DNA of 64,000 nucleotides from Neoechinorhynchus agilis (taxonomy: Eukaryota > Acanthocephala). The stretch is from positions 6,634,001 to 6,698,000 of the forward strand of contig CM121341.1 in assembly GCA_051530055.1 (NCBI GenBank), in the 5' to 3' direction. This document shows positions 34,810 to 46,825 of the stretch, piece after piece. Made by a program: the position numbers and the translations under genes. The stretch's first letter is position 1. Every line of letters starts with the position of its first letter. The notes beneath the pieces are model-generated. The model saw only the letters and a list, made by a program, of their open reading frames with translations. It did no database searches and had not been told where the DNA came from.

Positions 34810-35749
34810 TTAAAAGTGATTAACTTTATTCGCTTTGTCATCTTTCCTCAACCATTTAGCTCCTGGTCCAAATTTCCGATTGTAGCAAACTGAAGATAAT
34901 TTGATTCAAGATCAAAAAAGTGAGATGTTTTTACCTTTGCAGAAAACTTCACCTCTATTGTTATCGCAGCAATTGACAGAAGTTAGGGAGGATCTGCATA
35001 AGGCGCATGAGAAACACGTTTTGTGAAATACCCAAAGGTGGAAGTTCAGAGAGAGAAAACGAATAAAGCTGTTCATTATACCTTTCCTGCAGCATTGACC
35101 TTTTCAGCGAGATAAACCATCTTTGAGCACCTTGCACATTTGTCCCCCATAACCAATGCGGCTAATCCGATTGCTGTATTAGTAAGTCGGGTGTATTGAT
35201 CGGATGTCCCGTCCTTATTTCTACGCATACAGACACCATTACCGATAGATTTGTAAAGATTGTGCTTTGAAAGAGACGAAATTGAGTCCGTTGAGCTGTA
35301 TCATAAACGAAATAGCTATTTTTCGATGAAAAGAGACAATTTAACATACTTGGACAATGTCAAGAGATGCTCGGCCTTTTTCTGCTGAAGGAACACTTTA
35401 CCATGAAGACCGAACTGTTTTTGATAGCAATTTTTGCAGTATAAAGAATTATTATGTTCACTAATGGAACGTGAATCAAGTAGTCGTCCACAAATAGCTT
35501 CACAAAAAGATAGGAGATAATTTTGCATTCGGTCTTGCATCCCAAATGACAATTACCACATTTTAAGCATAATTTATGATAACGCTTTCCGGCAGCGGAT
35601 ACAGTTTCTGCTGCATAGGCTGCTTTATTGCATTTGGCACAAGTTGGAGTCTCAGGTTGCTGGACTGTTGATCGTTTTGGGTAGAAAAGTGATTTGCTGG
35701 TACTGGAAGAGCTATGTGTAGCCATGATTGATCGTTGAGTGCTGAACAT
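34810..35749 (-). CDS. Two-LIM CRP/MLP-type protein
   Basis: CRP/CSRP proteins bind alpha-actinin and act in muscle and cytoskeleton. ATG at 35749 (MFSTQRS) or 35725 (MATHSSSS). LIM1: CAKCNKAAYAAETVSAAGKR then HKLCLKC, an intron of about 59 nt, and then AICGRLLDSRSISEH, YCKNCYQKQFG. LIM2: DKCARCSKMVYLAEKVNAAG (near 35130), then HKTCFSCALCRSSLTS (near 35010) and CYNRKFGPGAKW (near 34880). It stops at TAA 34810-34812. Every zinc ligand position of both LIM domains can be assigned. The nuclear-localisation KKYGPKG segment after each LIM is reduced (KQFGLHGK, RKFGPGAKW). Introns are short; exon ends are approximate. Confidence 0.85.
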
Positions 35750-35759
35750 CCGTTTCCGT

Positions 35760-38700
35760 TTAAAGGTTAAATGGTGACAGGGTAAGAAGGACTGAACGTT
35801 GAGTAGTCTAGAGATAGATGCTTAAGACGCAAACGTGCCTTGTATTGAACAAAGAAGCATTGTGAAAGTGTAGCCCTCACTTCTTGAAAAGCACGTAAAA
35901 ATCTCGGTTGGGAAAGTAAATAAAAGGGTAAAAGTAGAACGTCTATAGAAACGGCTTGTTTGCTCTAAAGAAATCATATTTTATTGACGGGTCCTTGGTT
36001 GAAAGGCCATTGAATAAACAGTTAAGTCGAACGGTCCAGTGATCTAATATAAACTAATAATGAAATGCCGAGATAGGAATAAACAAAGCAAAACTAATTT
36101 AAACGTAGATCCCTACTAAGTTGGTTAAAGGGACTTTGAATACAATCTTCCAATGTGTTTTTCATCGGTGACTGATTCTTTGACTTGATTATGGAACATG
36201 ATCACATGAGAAAAAAATTAAAATCCTTGAAATGCTAATCCATGCGAAATTATTGTTGACAATTTTCACTTTTCCCTTCCCTCCATAAAGTGGAGCATTT
36301 AAAAGTCATCTACTTTTGTATATAAAGGTTGGAATAAAACGGACAAGGGTGTCAGATCATCTTGTGCAATGTTTAGTTGATTATAGAAAATTGGCACTCT
36401 AACGCAATTTTCAAATGACCTTTAAAAAGTCATTTTTTCTAACTGGCATTAAAAGTTTTGTTATTTTCCCATTTCCATCGACCTCAAGCACTGCATCAAG
36501 TTTAGAACAAGTAATGTCTAAGGAAACGACGCTCGAAACTTCAATGGTGTTAGACGTAAAGGTACTGTGGTGCTCTAATTAAGGCAAATTGCTGAACATT
36601 AAACTCTTCATTTAAAGTGATTGAATTCTAATCGCCTTTTGTGCAATAATAAGATTGCAAGAAGCCGATAAATCTGAGATTGGGCGCCAAAGCGCTATGT
36701 AGCGTAAAGCATGAAAATATTTCGGTGATCTTTTATTTCGAGTGTCTTAAATGCATTTCCGGCGAAGAGGAACTGCATCTTTTCTGACATTATCTATTCT
36801 CGAGATAAAAAGCACTTCAATTGCGGCGGAATACCACTGGAATGCGTAGTCCAACCGACATGAGAGCCATAGTCGTCATTACGAATTCCATAAATTCCCG
36901 AAAATATTCTTACACTTGTGTTGTACCTTATAGACTTACTTCTAAACTAGGGACTTTGTCCAGACTTGAGTTCAGGTTAATGCGATTCATGTCTGATGAA
37001 TTTCTGGTGAATATTTGCCACCGTCCACCATTTACACACTAGCAAAATCGTGGGCGATTATGGCGGTGATTGACGATGAACATAACGTCCAATGTGAGTT
37101 AGTGCGTCGTGTGAACGTTTTATTGAACAATATTGCAATTCGAGCGTATTGATCGTACTGCAGCAGGGTCATTTTCGAATTTTATATCAAGAATCGTCAA
37201 GTTTTGGCATAGAGTTCTTGTGAGTTCTGTTTTTCTTGTAATTGGCATAGTAGTTATTTTTCGGTTATGCTGTTGATGTGATTAATATTTGATATGCTCC
37301 TTAGCTTCGCAATAGCAAGAAATGATTCATGGATTTCTCTAATAAAATTAATTGGTTGTGGTTTGTAGTTAAAATCTCTTGCGGCATTACTAAGGATATT
37401 AGAAAATTCGTGCCTTAAAAATAATGATGTACAACAATACAATGAACTTTTATAATTTCGGTGAACATAATCCTTGTAAGTTTATAAATATTCCAGTTGA
37501 TCTTATAATATTTAAAAATTTGCGATCAATGACTGATAAGGCTAGGTTACCTCTTTCGAAATATTTCCAATAAATCAAATAGGTTATGACCGGGAGTATG
37601 TTCACAAAAATTATAAACTTTGACTTACCCGAAGGATTTTTTGTTGATAATGAACTTTTAGTCGCCAACTGTAGTAATAGCCACAAATTTGTACAGGAAG
37701 CAAATGTTATTTCGAACGGAAATGAATTTTAGCACATTATTGTTTAAAGTGCAACGATTTGATTGGTCTAAATTACAATCTCATTTTCTGGTTTTACACT
37801 TCCTAGAAAGTGTAAGTTCGAGAAGATTAGAATTAGTACAGAGATCTATCATTTTTGATTCAATTATAGCTTTAAGCGGAACACTTATTTTAAAGTACTT
37901 GATTTAAGCTTCTAGAGCTTCAAAGTTTCTTAAGCTCTCACTTATTTTGATTTTGAAACGAAAGGGTCTCATGATCTACATCAACACCGCCAATATGCAA
38001 AAGATGAAATCATATTTAATACCGGAACTAAGTTTAGGTGTCATAATTTATTATGGAAAACTGCATTTGCCAACTGGCCATGCTTTTCGGATTCAATCTT
38101 ATTAAATAAGATTTGCACTTGTTTGAAGAGTTTCATTGTTAAGTTATAGTCACGGTCACAAAAGTCGTCGAACAAATCACATTGGCAGCCGATTCATTTC
38201 AGTGTTATAGATGCAAAATTGAAGAAATTTTGGTTAGATCCAATTGTTTTCGGCAAGGCATGTATTTTATCAGATCTTAAATCGTAAACTTTTGAAGAAA
38301 TTTTGATAAATGCTTACAAGATTTTTTCATTTATCTCAAATCACATACATTCATGGCATCACTGCATATCGTTTGGGAGCCTCTCGGCTAACTCAAGCAC
38401 TCCGGACGCGCTCAGTCGCACTCGAAAGTACAGGGCTAACCCTCTTAGGGGCCAATGGGCGATCTCAAAACCTGATTCCTACCCTTACCGCAGCCTCGCA
38501 ACCCCCATGGACTTGAACGAGCGATCCGAAAACAATCGGGTCTAACAAAAATTCCTTAAACATCAGAATAATTAAATCTTCAAACATTTCAGTTTTAATA
38601 GATTGTGACTAAAAATATGCAGATCACGTTGTCAAGAAGATGTGTGTGTATTCCGACAATCTGTGAATCAAATATGTACAAATCGAATCAATATCCTGCC

Positions 38701-39376
38701 TCAAGAACTATGAAAGTGATTTATTTTCGACATCTCTCATTTATTAAACGAGTATTTTATATGGAACTCCGGTGAGACACGCATAAATTCCATTAAGCAA
38801 CAGTGTGAGGCTTTGAAAGTCAAATCGAGTTATGCGCTCTTCAGCACGGTATTTTTTAAATTGAAACATAATTCTTTTTAAAACGGACAATACCACTGCG
38901 GTACTATACAGAACAAGATAGTTTAATTATCGAGTACAATCTTTCGAGAATAGTCGGCAATTTTCTTGAAACTATCGTCTTAGTCTAAATTCGATAATGG
39001 CAAGATTTAATTCCAAATCGTATTTAAAAATCAACAGTGAACGAGTAAGGGACTAAAATGTCCATAAAATTTTTCGAAAGCATTGAATACTAACGAATCA
39101 TCTGTTAAAAAGGTTTCGCTAAAGATTGGGCGTAGCATAATTATATGTTTCTGTCCATTATAGAGTTTCTGTGGTTCGTTATTTTTAGATAAGTGATCAA
39201 GAATTTCTTTGGTTGAAGATGGGAAATGGAGGAATGGCGACAATGCGTTTTGCGGCACAAATCAATTGCTCGCCGTACCAACATCGTTCACCGTCCTAGA
39301 TAATTATTTTGGCGATTGTGAGCAGACTTTATTGAGCATAATCCATAGTTTAAAAACGATTGACGAGTACTCATTA
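35760..39376. other. Long intergenic stretch, little recognised
   Basis: A plausible exon at 36415-36540 (MTFKKSFFLTGIKSFVIFPF..., donor GTACTG) starts with a hydrophobic segment, but I could not extend it. At 37590-37640 there is a copy of the dispersed motif ACTTTGACTTACCCGAAGGA. Positions 38375-38540 form a conspicuous GC-rich island with no recognised coding or RNA family. The rest is AT-rich. Confidence 0.35.
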
Positions 39377-39790
39377 TCAGTGCTCGTGAAATGACGCTCG
39401 AGATATGTCGACATAGTTAAGACATTGCTCTCGTTTCCTTTCTATTGATCGGTGATTTTGAAACCAAGTAGAGATCGTAGCATAACTTAGTCCGGTAGCA
39501 TTCGCGATTTCTTGTCTTTGGAGTCTCGAAGGTTTTGGATTTGATTTGTAAATAGACATCAAATAAATTCTTTGCATGGCATCGAAATTAGTCCTTTTCC
39601 TTCGGCTCGAACTGCGGTGTACAACAATAGGTAACTGATTCCTTTGGTAATTACTTTCTCTGGTGTCAACATTCCTTGTGCAACTATTCAAAAGCGTTCT
39701 AGGCGGAGGAATTGCCGAATTGAAGGCATCGGTGAGGATCTTTTCCACTATTTCTAAATATTCCGTTGATTTCCCTATATAACACACCAT
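39377..39790 (-). CDS. Homeodomain protein
   Basis: ATG at 39790 (MVCYIGKSTEYLEIVEK), single exon, 137 residues. The homeodomain is at about 62-122: SSRRKRTNFDAMQRIYLMSI, then RLQRQEIANATGLSYATIST and WFQNHRSIERKR. Trp48, Phe49 and Asn51 of the recognition helix are kept, but Arg52 is His (WFQNHR instead of WFQNRR). The position-50 residue is Gln, as in many Antp/paired-like classes. The class cannot be assigned; the domain is divergent. The short N-terminal part has no second domain. Likely a DNA-binding transcription factor in the nucleus. Confidence 0.8.
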   Translation of the reverse strand: MVCYIGKSTEYLEIVEKILTDAFNSAIPPPRTLLNSCTRNVDTRESNYQRNQLPIVVHRSSSRRKRTNFDAMQRIYLMSIYKSNPKPSRLQRQEIANATGLSYATISTWFQNHRSIERKREQCLNYVDISRASFHEH

Positions 39791-40928
39791 GGAATTATAT
39801 TTTTTTAAACGTGGTTCATACCATCTTCGTGATTGATGCGATCCATGAATTATATAGTTCAGAAATGGAAAAATTGCAGCATACGTTTAGATTTTGACGA
39901 AATAAGTGTCAAATTAACCATTGAACTAGCACTGATTTCGAGTGAAATACGATGTTTTTCAAATAAAAAAACGGTGTTAAGCATCGGTCTCGATCAACAT
40001 TTGCCTAATCGAAGAATCCTACACATTTTTACTAGATATTTTGTGTGAATCAAATCGATGTGTTTCCTTTAAACGGGTTTTTAAGATTTCCGGCCACAAA
40101 AACCCATTTATCTTCTTCTATTATCCTTGTTCATAAAGGAGAAATTCAAAAAAGCTTTTTTGATTTTTGGCAAATGTGAAATAGTCGACGAATACAGTCA
40201 TACGGGAAGTAACTGTAGTGAACTTTGAAATGTTCGTGAAGGAGTTTTTAAATGGCGGCGGCAATAGGAAACACACCCATTCAGGTACATGAGTCTTTTC
40301 ACATGACATGGAACAAAAGGAATACTTGTCACGTGGATTCTATATTCCGTATGTGCCAGCACTATGAAGCCTTTTTTGGTTGTCAATCATACCAATTTTA
40401 AGCTCCTTGTGCCACGAAAGCTTAATATAATGGCAGAAATGATTAATTTGCAACCTTGATCAAAAGGCTTTCAAGATTTTGGCTCCCTAAACAATCGAAT
40501 TTAACCAAAATTCCTCTAAATTTTTCAAAGTAATAGACATACATGACGAACTGTTGGTAATTGGTAACTATTAGAGAAGCATTGCCCCCAAAAATCAGAT
40601 CTCAATTATTCGAACTGATCGACTGAATGCGCTTCGGTGTCGGTAAATTAAGCTAGAAAAGACCCTTTTTTGTCCTTCTCAAGAATGACCGATCGAACTT
40701 GGCAGAGTCAGCGAAATTGCCTCCAGCATTAGTAATGTTTCAGCCACTATTCGAATGATATTGTGAAAAATCACAATCAAAGAAGTGCAGTTTGGAGAGG
40801 TGAAATTCGCTGCTTGGTGTATTTAAACTAAAAAATAATAATTAGAGCTTGTGTTCTCGTAGTTCTGTTATCAAGCAGACCTCATTCATCTTTACCTTAG
40901 ATAAATCACATCCTAATCAACCGTTATA

Positions 40929-42495
40929 ATGGATTACATTAGACAAACAGTCTTCATGGCAAAAGGGTTTTCTGAGTTCACAAAGTAAGTGGTCCTTAAT
41001 TTGGATTTATGTTAAATTCGCCTCTAGAGGTGGATTTCAACGGTCATCAAAGAAATTTAAGACGAATGAAGTAGTGGTTTATATGGCGGGTAAAAATGTT
41101 CTCATCACAGGAGCGAACTCGGGCATTGGATTTGAGACAGCCAAGGCTTTGGCGGCTGAAGGGGCTCGAATTCATCTCGTCTGCCGAGATGCAGAAAGAG
41201 GGCGCACGGCTTTACTGGAAATTATGGCAAATTCTCATTCCGGAGTATCGCCTACGCTATCTCTCGCAGATCTATCCAAACCTGAACAAATCATCGAGTT
41301 CTGTAAGAAGTTCGCGGGTGAAAATAAAGCATTAGATGTTCTCGTAAGTATTAAAAAATTTAAATGTCTTTTAAAAGAATCTATAAATTCATATATATTG
41401 GCGTTTCCGTTTCAGGATTCGCTAAATAATACGAAAAATTTAATGATCTTCATTAAAAGTTCGATAATTACACATTTAATCTTCATAGATAAATAATGCC
41501 GGTTGTATGGTGGATAAATGGAGTTTAAGTGAGATTGGGAAGTTGGAAACAAATTTTTGTACAAACACGTTCGGTTCGTATACATAATTTTTCTTCTAAT
41601 ATATTCGAACTCTCTTTAAGCACCATACGCCATAACGACGAAGCTTTTGCCACTTTTGAAAAAGTCCAAGGATCCGAGAGTGGTAACCGCGATACGAGAA
41701 TAATGATTTGATCTATCAAAGTACTTTAAGATTACCGTTTCATCTGGAGGGATGTATACGGAGAAACTGAATGTTGATGATTTCAATTCACATAATTCAA
41801 CCTATAACTCGACAAAAGTTTACGCTCAAAACAAACGACAGCAGGTTGTTATGACCGAAAGGTTCGCTGGTCAACATCCGAGTGTTTTCTTCGCTACAAT
41901 GCATCCCGGTTGGGCGGATACTCCAGGTATTAAATATATTCGATCTCCGCGCTTTCACAGTTAATTTTCTATGTTATTTTTGATCGCCTTTAATGGTTTC
42001 TACACTTTTAGAAATCTGTTTCTTTGATATTTAAGCTTCCCAATTAAATCAATATTCTAAAGCACCTTTGAACTTAGCTTACAATACATATTTTTAATTG
42101 CAGTTTTGAAATTCGGTGATTTTCGTCGTTGTTGTTTTTCGCTAAACAATATATCCTGATTTCACACTTAGCTGTCCGAACCAGCATGCCCAAATTTTAC
42201 TCCAATCTAAAAAAATATTTACGATCACCAAGTGAAGGAGCGGATACCTTGGTTTGGTTAGTTAAACTCGACAATATAAAAAAGCAGTATCCGAATGGGA
42301 TGTTTTTCTTCGGTGAGAATTAATGATTTACTATGGTGTATTATCTCGATTCTGTGTTTAGATAGAGAACCAGTAGCAAAGCACTTGTGTTTTAGCAGAA
42401 CTCAGTCCAATCCAGGAGACGAGGACAGGCTGATGCTTGAGCTGGAAACGATGCTTCGGAATATTGAATTTGAAATGAATAGCAATAACTCGTAG
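40929..42495 (+). CDS. DHRS12: DHRS12-like short-chain dehydrogenase/reductase
   Basis: An NAD(P)-dependent Rossmann-fold oxidoreductase. The ATG at 40929 opens MDYIRQTVFMAKGFSEFTK, matching the DHRS12 start. Intron 1 is 40985-41027. Cofactor motif: NVLITGANSGIGFETAKAL. After an intron (41343-about 41487) comes INNAGCMV. Introns 41574-41620 and 41683-41730 were fixed by phase and conservation (YAITTKLLPLLKKSKDPRV, then ITVSSGGM). The catalytic Tyr/Lys are in KVYAQNKRQQVVMTERF, followed by TMHPGWADTPG. Later exons: SEGADTLVWL, PNGMFFF, then DREPVAKHL, ending at TAG 42493-42495. AATAAA at 42506. All catalytic residues (Asn, Ser, Tyr, Lys) are present. Confidence 0.92.
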
Positions 42496-42519
42496 TGAGT
42501 TTTCGAATAAAAGATGTTG

Positions 42520-45150
42520 TGATTAGTAAACCACTTTAATGTCAAAAATGCGAATTTATTGTTTCAAGAAACGATTGGCGTTTTATAGTCAATAAAAAAG
42601 GTCATTTTAAATATCGAAAAGATAGAAAACTTGTTTGGACAACGATAATTATACAGTTTCTCGCCTATGGAGTTTTTAGATCTATATGACCATATTGATA
42701 TTCTGTTTAAACAAGCAACTATTTATTTTCTTACTAGATCACCACAGAAATGATCATAAGATATTCAGGTCAATAGACAAGTTCGCGCTTAGAATATTCT
42801 CAAATGTTTGAAGATTGAACTATTTATGTTTATTTATGGCATAAAAAATTAAAAGAATCTATTAGATCCGATTGTTTTGGAGCCACAATCTTGTACGCAT
42901 TTATCAAGGTTTTTAAGGGCGAATATAACATTTAAACTCGTTTTGATAAAGACGTACAAGATTGTGCCGAAATATCGAATCTAATAAATTCTTTTAATTT
43001 TTACGCCGTCGTTTATTTTTCCTGTGATTTGTGCTGCGTTCAACGTAAAATCGTTGAAATTGAAACTAACGATCGCCGCATGCATCTTGGACCGATCGTT
43101 CACTTGTTCGGCTGGAATTTGAACTAGATCTCATCGAAAAGATTATCGATCCTGAAATTAATCACCAAGAGAAAATCCTTCGGGATGATAGAATTGAAGA
43201 TGTTGTGATCATAAAGCCGGGCGAGGCTTGATCCAATAAAATGTATTTTTTCCGGCATTATGAAATTCTTTACTGGTATATTCAATTGCGCTTAATACTA
43301 AAGATTTATTATTTCTTGTCATGGTACTCCCAAGGTAGAACCTTAAACCACAATGAAAAATTAATGACTAAGAATCTAATAATGATGATCACTAATTGTT
43401 TACATTGACAGACGACATTCGATTTATTGTAGCGAAGAAGAGAATTGTACTTTGCTTGCTACTAAAGTGGCCGTGGAATCTAATTTGGTTGCGCAATGAC
43501 TGAATCCGCATTGTTGTTTTCAGGCTTTTGTTGTAGGCTATCGAAAACTTTAACCGAATATAAGAAATCGATTGGTTTCACAATGATCTTATCGGTTTAT
43601 TAGTAATTCGTTATCATAAAATCACATTTTAATACAAATCTATTATTGTTAGGCGAAAAAAATCTCATTGACTCAAGATCTCAATAAGAAAATGAAAAGT
43701 TCTCTCGATGATGATAGTTTTTATGAAAATAACTGGGCCATTTTGGAAGCATTTTAAAGCCTTGGTGGTATACAGGTTCTAAAGGGAAATAAGCTCTCAA
43801 GCAAGATTGAAGAATGTTTTTACCAAAAATCTAATTAGCTCTACGAAATAGCGCCATTTATTTTGTTGCATTCATTAGTGCAAGTTAAAATTTTAAAAGG
43901 TCTGCAATAACTTTCTCTTAAACGCCATTTTATTTCAGTTCGGCTTTTATTAAGGTAATGCGATTAGAAATCACGGTTCCTTTTTTATTTGACTGTTGTT
44001 TGTTTTCGTTTTTAAGGCTTGTGAGCCGGGAACAATTTTATGTCACACAATTGGAACGCTTGTAATGTTGGTTAAATACTGGAATTAAAAAAAGGGGTGT
44101 TTGTTCAATGCGTCGATGGCGAAAATGCACTAGCGTTGTGGATAACACTTTTTTACGAATTCTAAAGGCGGTTATTTTTCCATATCTCGATTTTCCAATA
44201 ATTCATCACGGTCACAAGGCTGGGTGTCAAGAAATTAATGCAAAATGAGTTCCATAAGAGCTTCCGAAACAATCGCCGATTCTGTACCGTAGACGTTTTT
44301 TCCAAAACGATGTTCTAAAACATTTTATACTTGGGTGAAAGTCTTGGTCTTGATGTTATGACTAAACTCTCGCCTTAAAGCGTAACAATACAAGATGTAG
44401 AGTCAAAAAGGAAAACTGTAAAAAGATACATTAAATCGTCTTTGACCGGAAAGCGAAATGAACAATGGAATGCCAAAGTCAGTAAGTTAACACTATTTTC
44501 AATCAGAAATGGTACATTTCCATAAAGTAACATTTGTTCGGATTTAGAGCATGAGAGATGTAGTTTTTTTAGTCCGGACACCTCTCGTCGCGCAAATTGA
44601 GTCCGAAAAAACCACTTCTACAATACTGTCTCAAACAAGTAATCGTGCATGACATTTTATTGTTCGCGTTTCGATTCTGGTTGATATGAGAATGCTTAAA
44701 TTCAAAGTGGCAGAACAAAAAAACGGGTTGGAATCTTATCTAGTGAAGGAATATCGGTCAATAATGGCGCTGAGATCCTAATTTTAATGGCATATATTCG
44801 TAGCCGATAAAGGATTTGTTACTATTTCTTAACGGAAGGATTTATTCGCAAGCTGGTGCGCTTGGTAAACTTGTAGTACGGGGTTATCAGAATTCGGGAA
44901 CCTTCTCTTTATTCTATAAAAAGAGTAGTTGCTTATTGAAGTATTTGAGACCCTCAATGGTCATATAAAATAGAAAAAGGCAACACTTTAAGTTTTATAT
45001 TCGGAAATTGACACTTGGAAGAGGATAATGATAAAGAAAAACATTTATTTACGAGCTTTCGTCGTTTCTGAAGATGCTATAAGACGGCAATAGCTTTCGA
45101 AAATAAAGCTCTTTTTTTATCATTTCCCAGTTACGAAGTATTCATTAAAA
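42520..45150. other. Intergenic, no recognised gene
   Basis: Holds the family B hairpin at 42843-43003 and a dispersed-motif copy at about 43172-43250. ORFs here are short and unconvincing. A plus-strand ORF at 45153-45350 and one at 45482-45685 may be exons of an unrecognised gene. Confidence 0.4.
42843..43003. mobile_element. Hairpin inverted-repeat element, family B
   Basis: The left arm (AAAAATTAAAAGAATCTATT ... CACAATCTTGTACG) is mirrored on the right (CGTACAAGATTGTG ... AATAAATTCTTTTAATTTTT). Arms are about 65 nt with a short AT-rich spacer. Degenerate relatives lie at 23005-23115 and 6715-6775. Confidence 0.8.
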
Positions 45151-45827
45151 ACTTGATCATGCGATTTAAAAATCAAGTACATATTTCACATAATTCGGAA
45201 ATGGTTCAATTAGATCACAGGAAGGCAAATGCAAAGAAGAAATGGCAAGAGCGAGTCGGAGCTTGCTTTTGTAGAACAAATCTTATAGGAAAGGTTATTG
45301 GAAAAAATCAATGGCAGTCTCAAATAAGTGCAGCATCTTCCAACCGATGAACATGGCGTTTGGGATCTTTCGAAGATGTGGGCATCCTTATAGAACACCA
45401 AGGGGATCCCAGGCAAATTCTTAAAAAAAAGGCAAATTGATAAATTTCCCTGTGATCGACGGGGATTATTTTTAGAAGATAATGGAGATTGACCGGAAAG
45501 CACACGAAATGCGATTTGACTTACATTCCTCGGGGATATCGGGTACAGAAGTTTATAATACGCCTTTTATCACCATCGCCACAAATAATCTCGTCCGCTT
45601 TGTTTTCAAAAAAACTTTGTGGCATACCGAATACCAGGCTAAAATATTTTTTAGGCTCGTAATTTCAGTGATGTGTGTTCCATGAATCATTTGCATTTAC
45701 GACATCGGAACAGAATACAAATTTAGTGGGTTTTTTGAACTTCGTTTTCATCTTTTTCCCTTTACCGAATTCGACCTTCAGAGTAAGTTTTTTTTTAAAA
45801 AGATTCATTTGAACTCTTTAGACAAGA

Positions 45828-46592
45828 ATGGAGATGGCCACCGATAAAAACCATTCGAGTACATCAATTCCAGGACAGTTGACGACAAGTGAACAGAATT
45901 TTGTACCTCCAAATCTTGACATGGAGACCGATATTCTCAAAGAATCATTTGATAAGACAGCTCTCGTGAGACTGAGAAAACAATTGGACATTGACATCGA
46001 TGATAGGACCCTCGCAAGGTTCTTTATTGGTGCTGAATACGACGAAAAGATAGCTTTTAAGCGTATTCAGGAAAACGCTGAATTTCGACGAATGCGGAAA
46101 CCGCATGCCGTCCGGATCGAAGAAGTCGAACGATTGTTGAAAACGAACCAAGCTAGTATATTGGACAGTAAGGATAAATTGGGAAATAGCGTTGTCTACT
46201 GTCGATTTCATCTACACGATCCAACTCTTTATCCCCTTAATGAAGAATTTGAACAATACATTTTCTATGTTGTTGAGAACGCTATCAAGTCATCAAATAC
46301 GAGCCGGGTGACAGCTATTTGTGACATTGCCGAAGTGGGATGGAAAAATGTCAATCTTAAACTAATGCGAAGCAATATTCATTTGTATAATAATCATTAT
46401 CCGGAAACACTGGGATTCTTGCTAATTCTAAGACCAGGATATATTTTTACTTATTTATTCAGAATCGGAAAACCTCTGCTAGGACCACGGACAATCTCAA
46501 GGATACATCTTATAAATACCGAAACCGAACTTGAACATTTTATCGACCTTTCCATACTACCAAAGGACTGCTGCTTTGCCAAAAGCGAATAA
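45828..46592 (+). CDS. Sec14/CRAL-TRIO lipid-binding protein
   Basis: Single exon, 254 residues, ATG at 45828 just after a probable 5'-UTR intron ending in TTTAG. The N-terminal helical part (about 40-95) reads FDKTALVRLRKQLDIDIDDR and LARFFIGAEYDEKIAFKRIQ, a CRAL-TRIO-N-like segment. The lipid-binding fold follows: SVVYCRFHLHDPTLYP, SNIHLYNNHYPETLGFLLIL (the family's YPE-x-L-x-x-x-x-I-x-NAP motif) and GPRTISRIHLI. There is no GOLD domain or membrane segment. Members move phosphoinositides, tocopherol or retinal between membranes; the ligand here is unknown. Its stop lies 76 bp from that of the STRA6-like gene (convergent). Confidence 0.88.
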   Translation: MEMATDKNHSSTSIPGQLTTSEQNFVPPNLDMETDILKESFDKTALVRLRKQLDIDIDDRTLARFFIGAEYDEKIAFKRIQENAEFRRMRKPHAVRIEEVERLLKTNQASILDSKDKLGNSVVYCRFHLHDPTLYPLNEEFEQYIFYVVENAIKSSNTSRVTAICDIAEVGWKNVNLKLMRSNIHLYNNHYPETLGFLLILRPGYIFTYLFRIGKPLLGPRTISRIHLINTETELEHFIDLSILPKDCCFAKSE

Positions 46593-46625
46593 GTATAAAA
46601 GAAATTTTAAAACTTTACTGGATAA

Positions 46626-46825
46626 AATACATAATTTATTAGAAACAAAAACGCGCGACGTTTTTCCTTACACATTAGTCATTGTGGACACTTCACTATG
46701 TGGCACATCGACGAAACTGTAATCTCCTTTGTAGATACTCAAATTGCCAAAATGCCGTTGCTTCCTGTATCGAGATAGCCAAGGATTTTTAGCTAGCATC
46801 GTAAACAGGTAGAACCTGAACATAA
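46626..46825. repeat. 200-bp segment duplicated at the window end
   Basis: This segment covers 42 bp of 3' flank plus the last codons of the STRA6-like gene. It is identical, base for base by eye, to 63801-64000. Confidence 0.95.

Noticed and set aside
44375-44581. 68-codon minus-strand ORF
   Set aside because: No ATG-to-stop context, splice sites or family signature; typical of AT-rich background.
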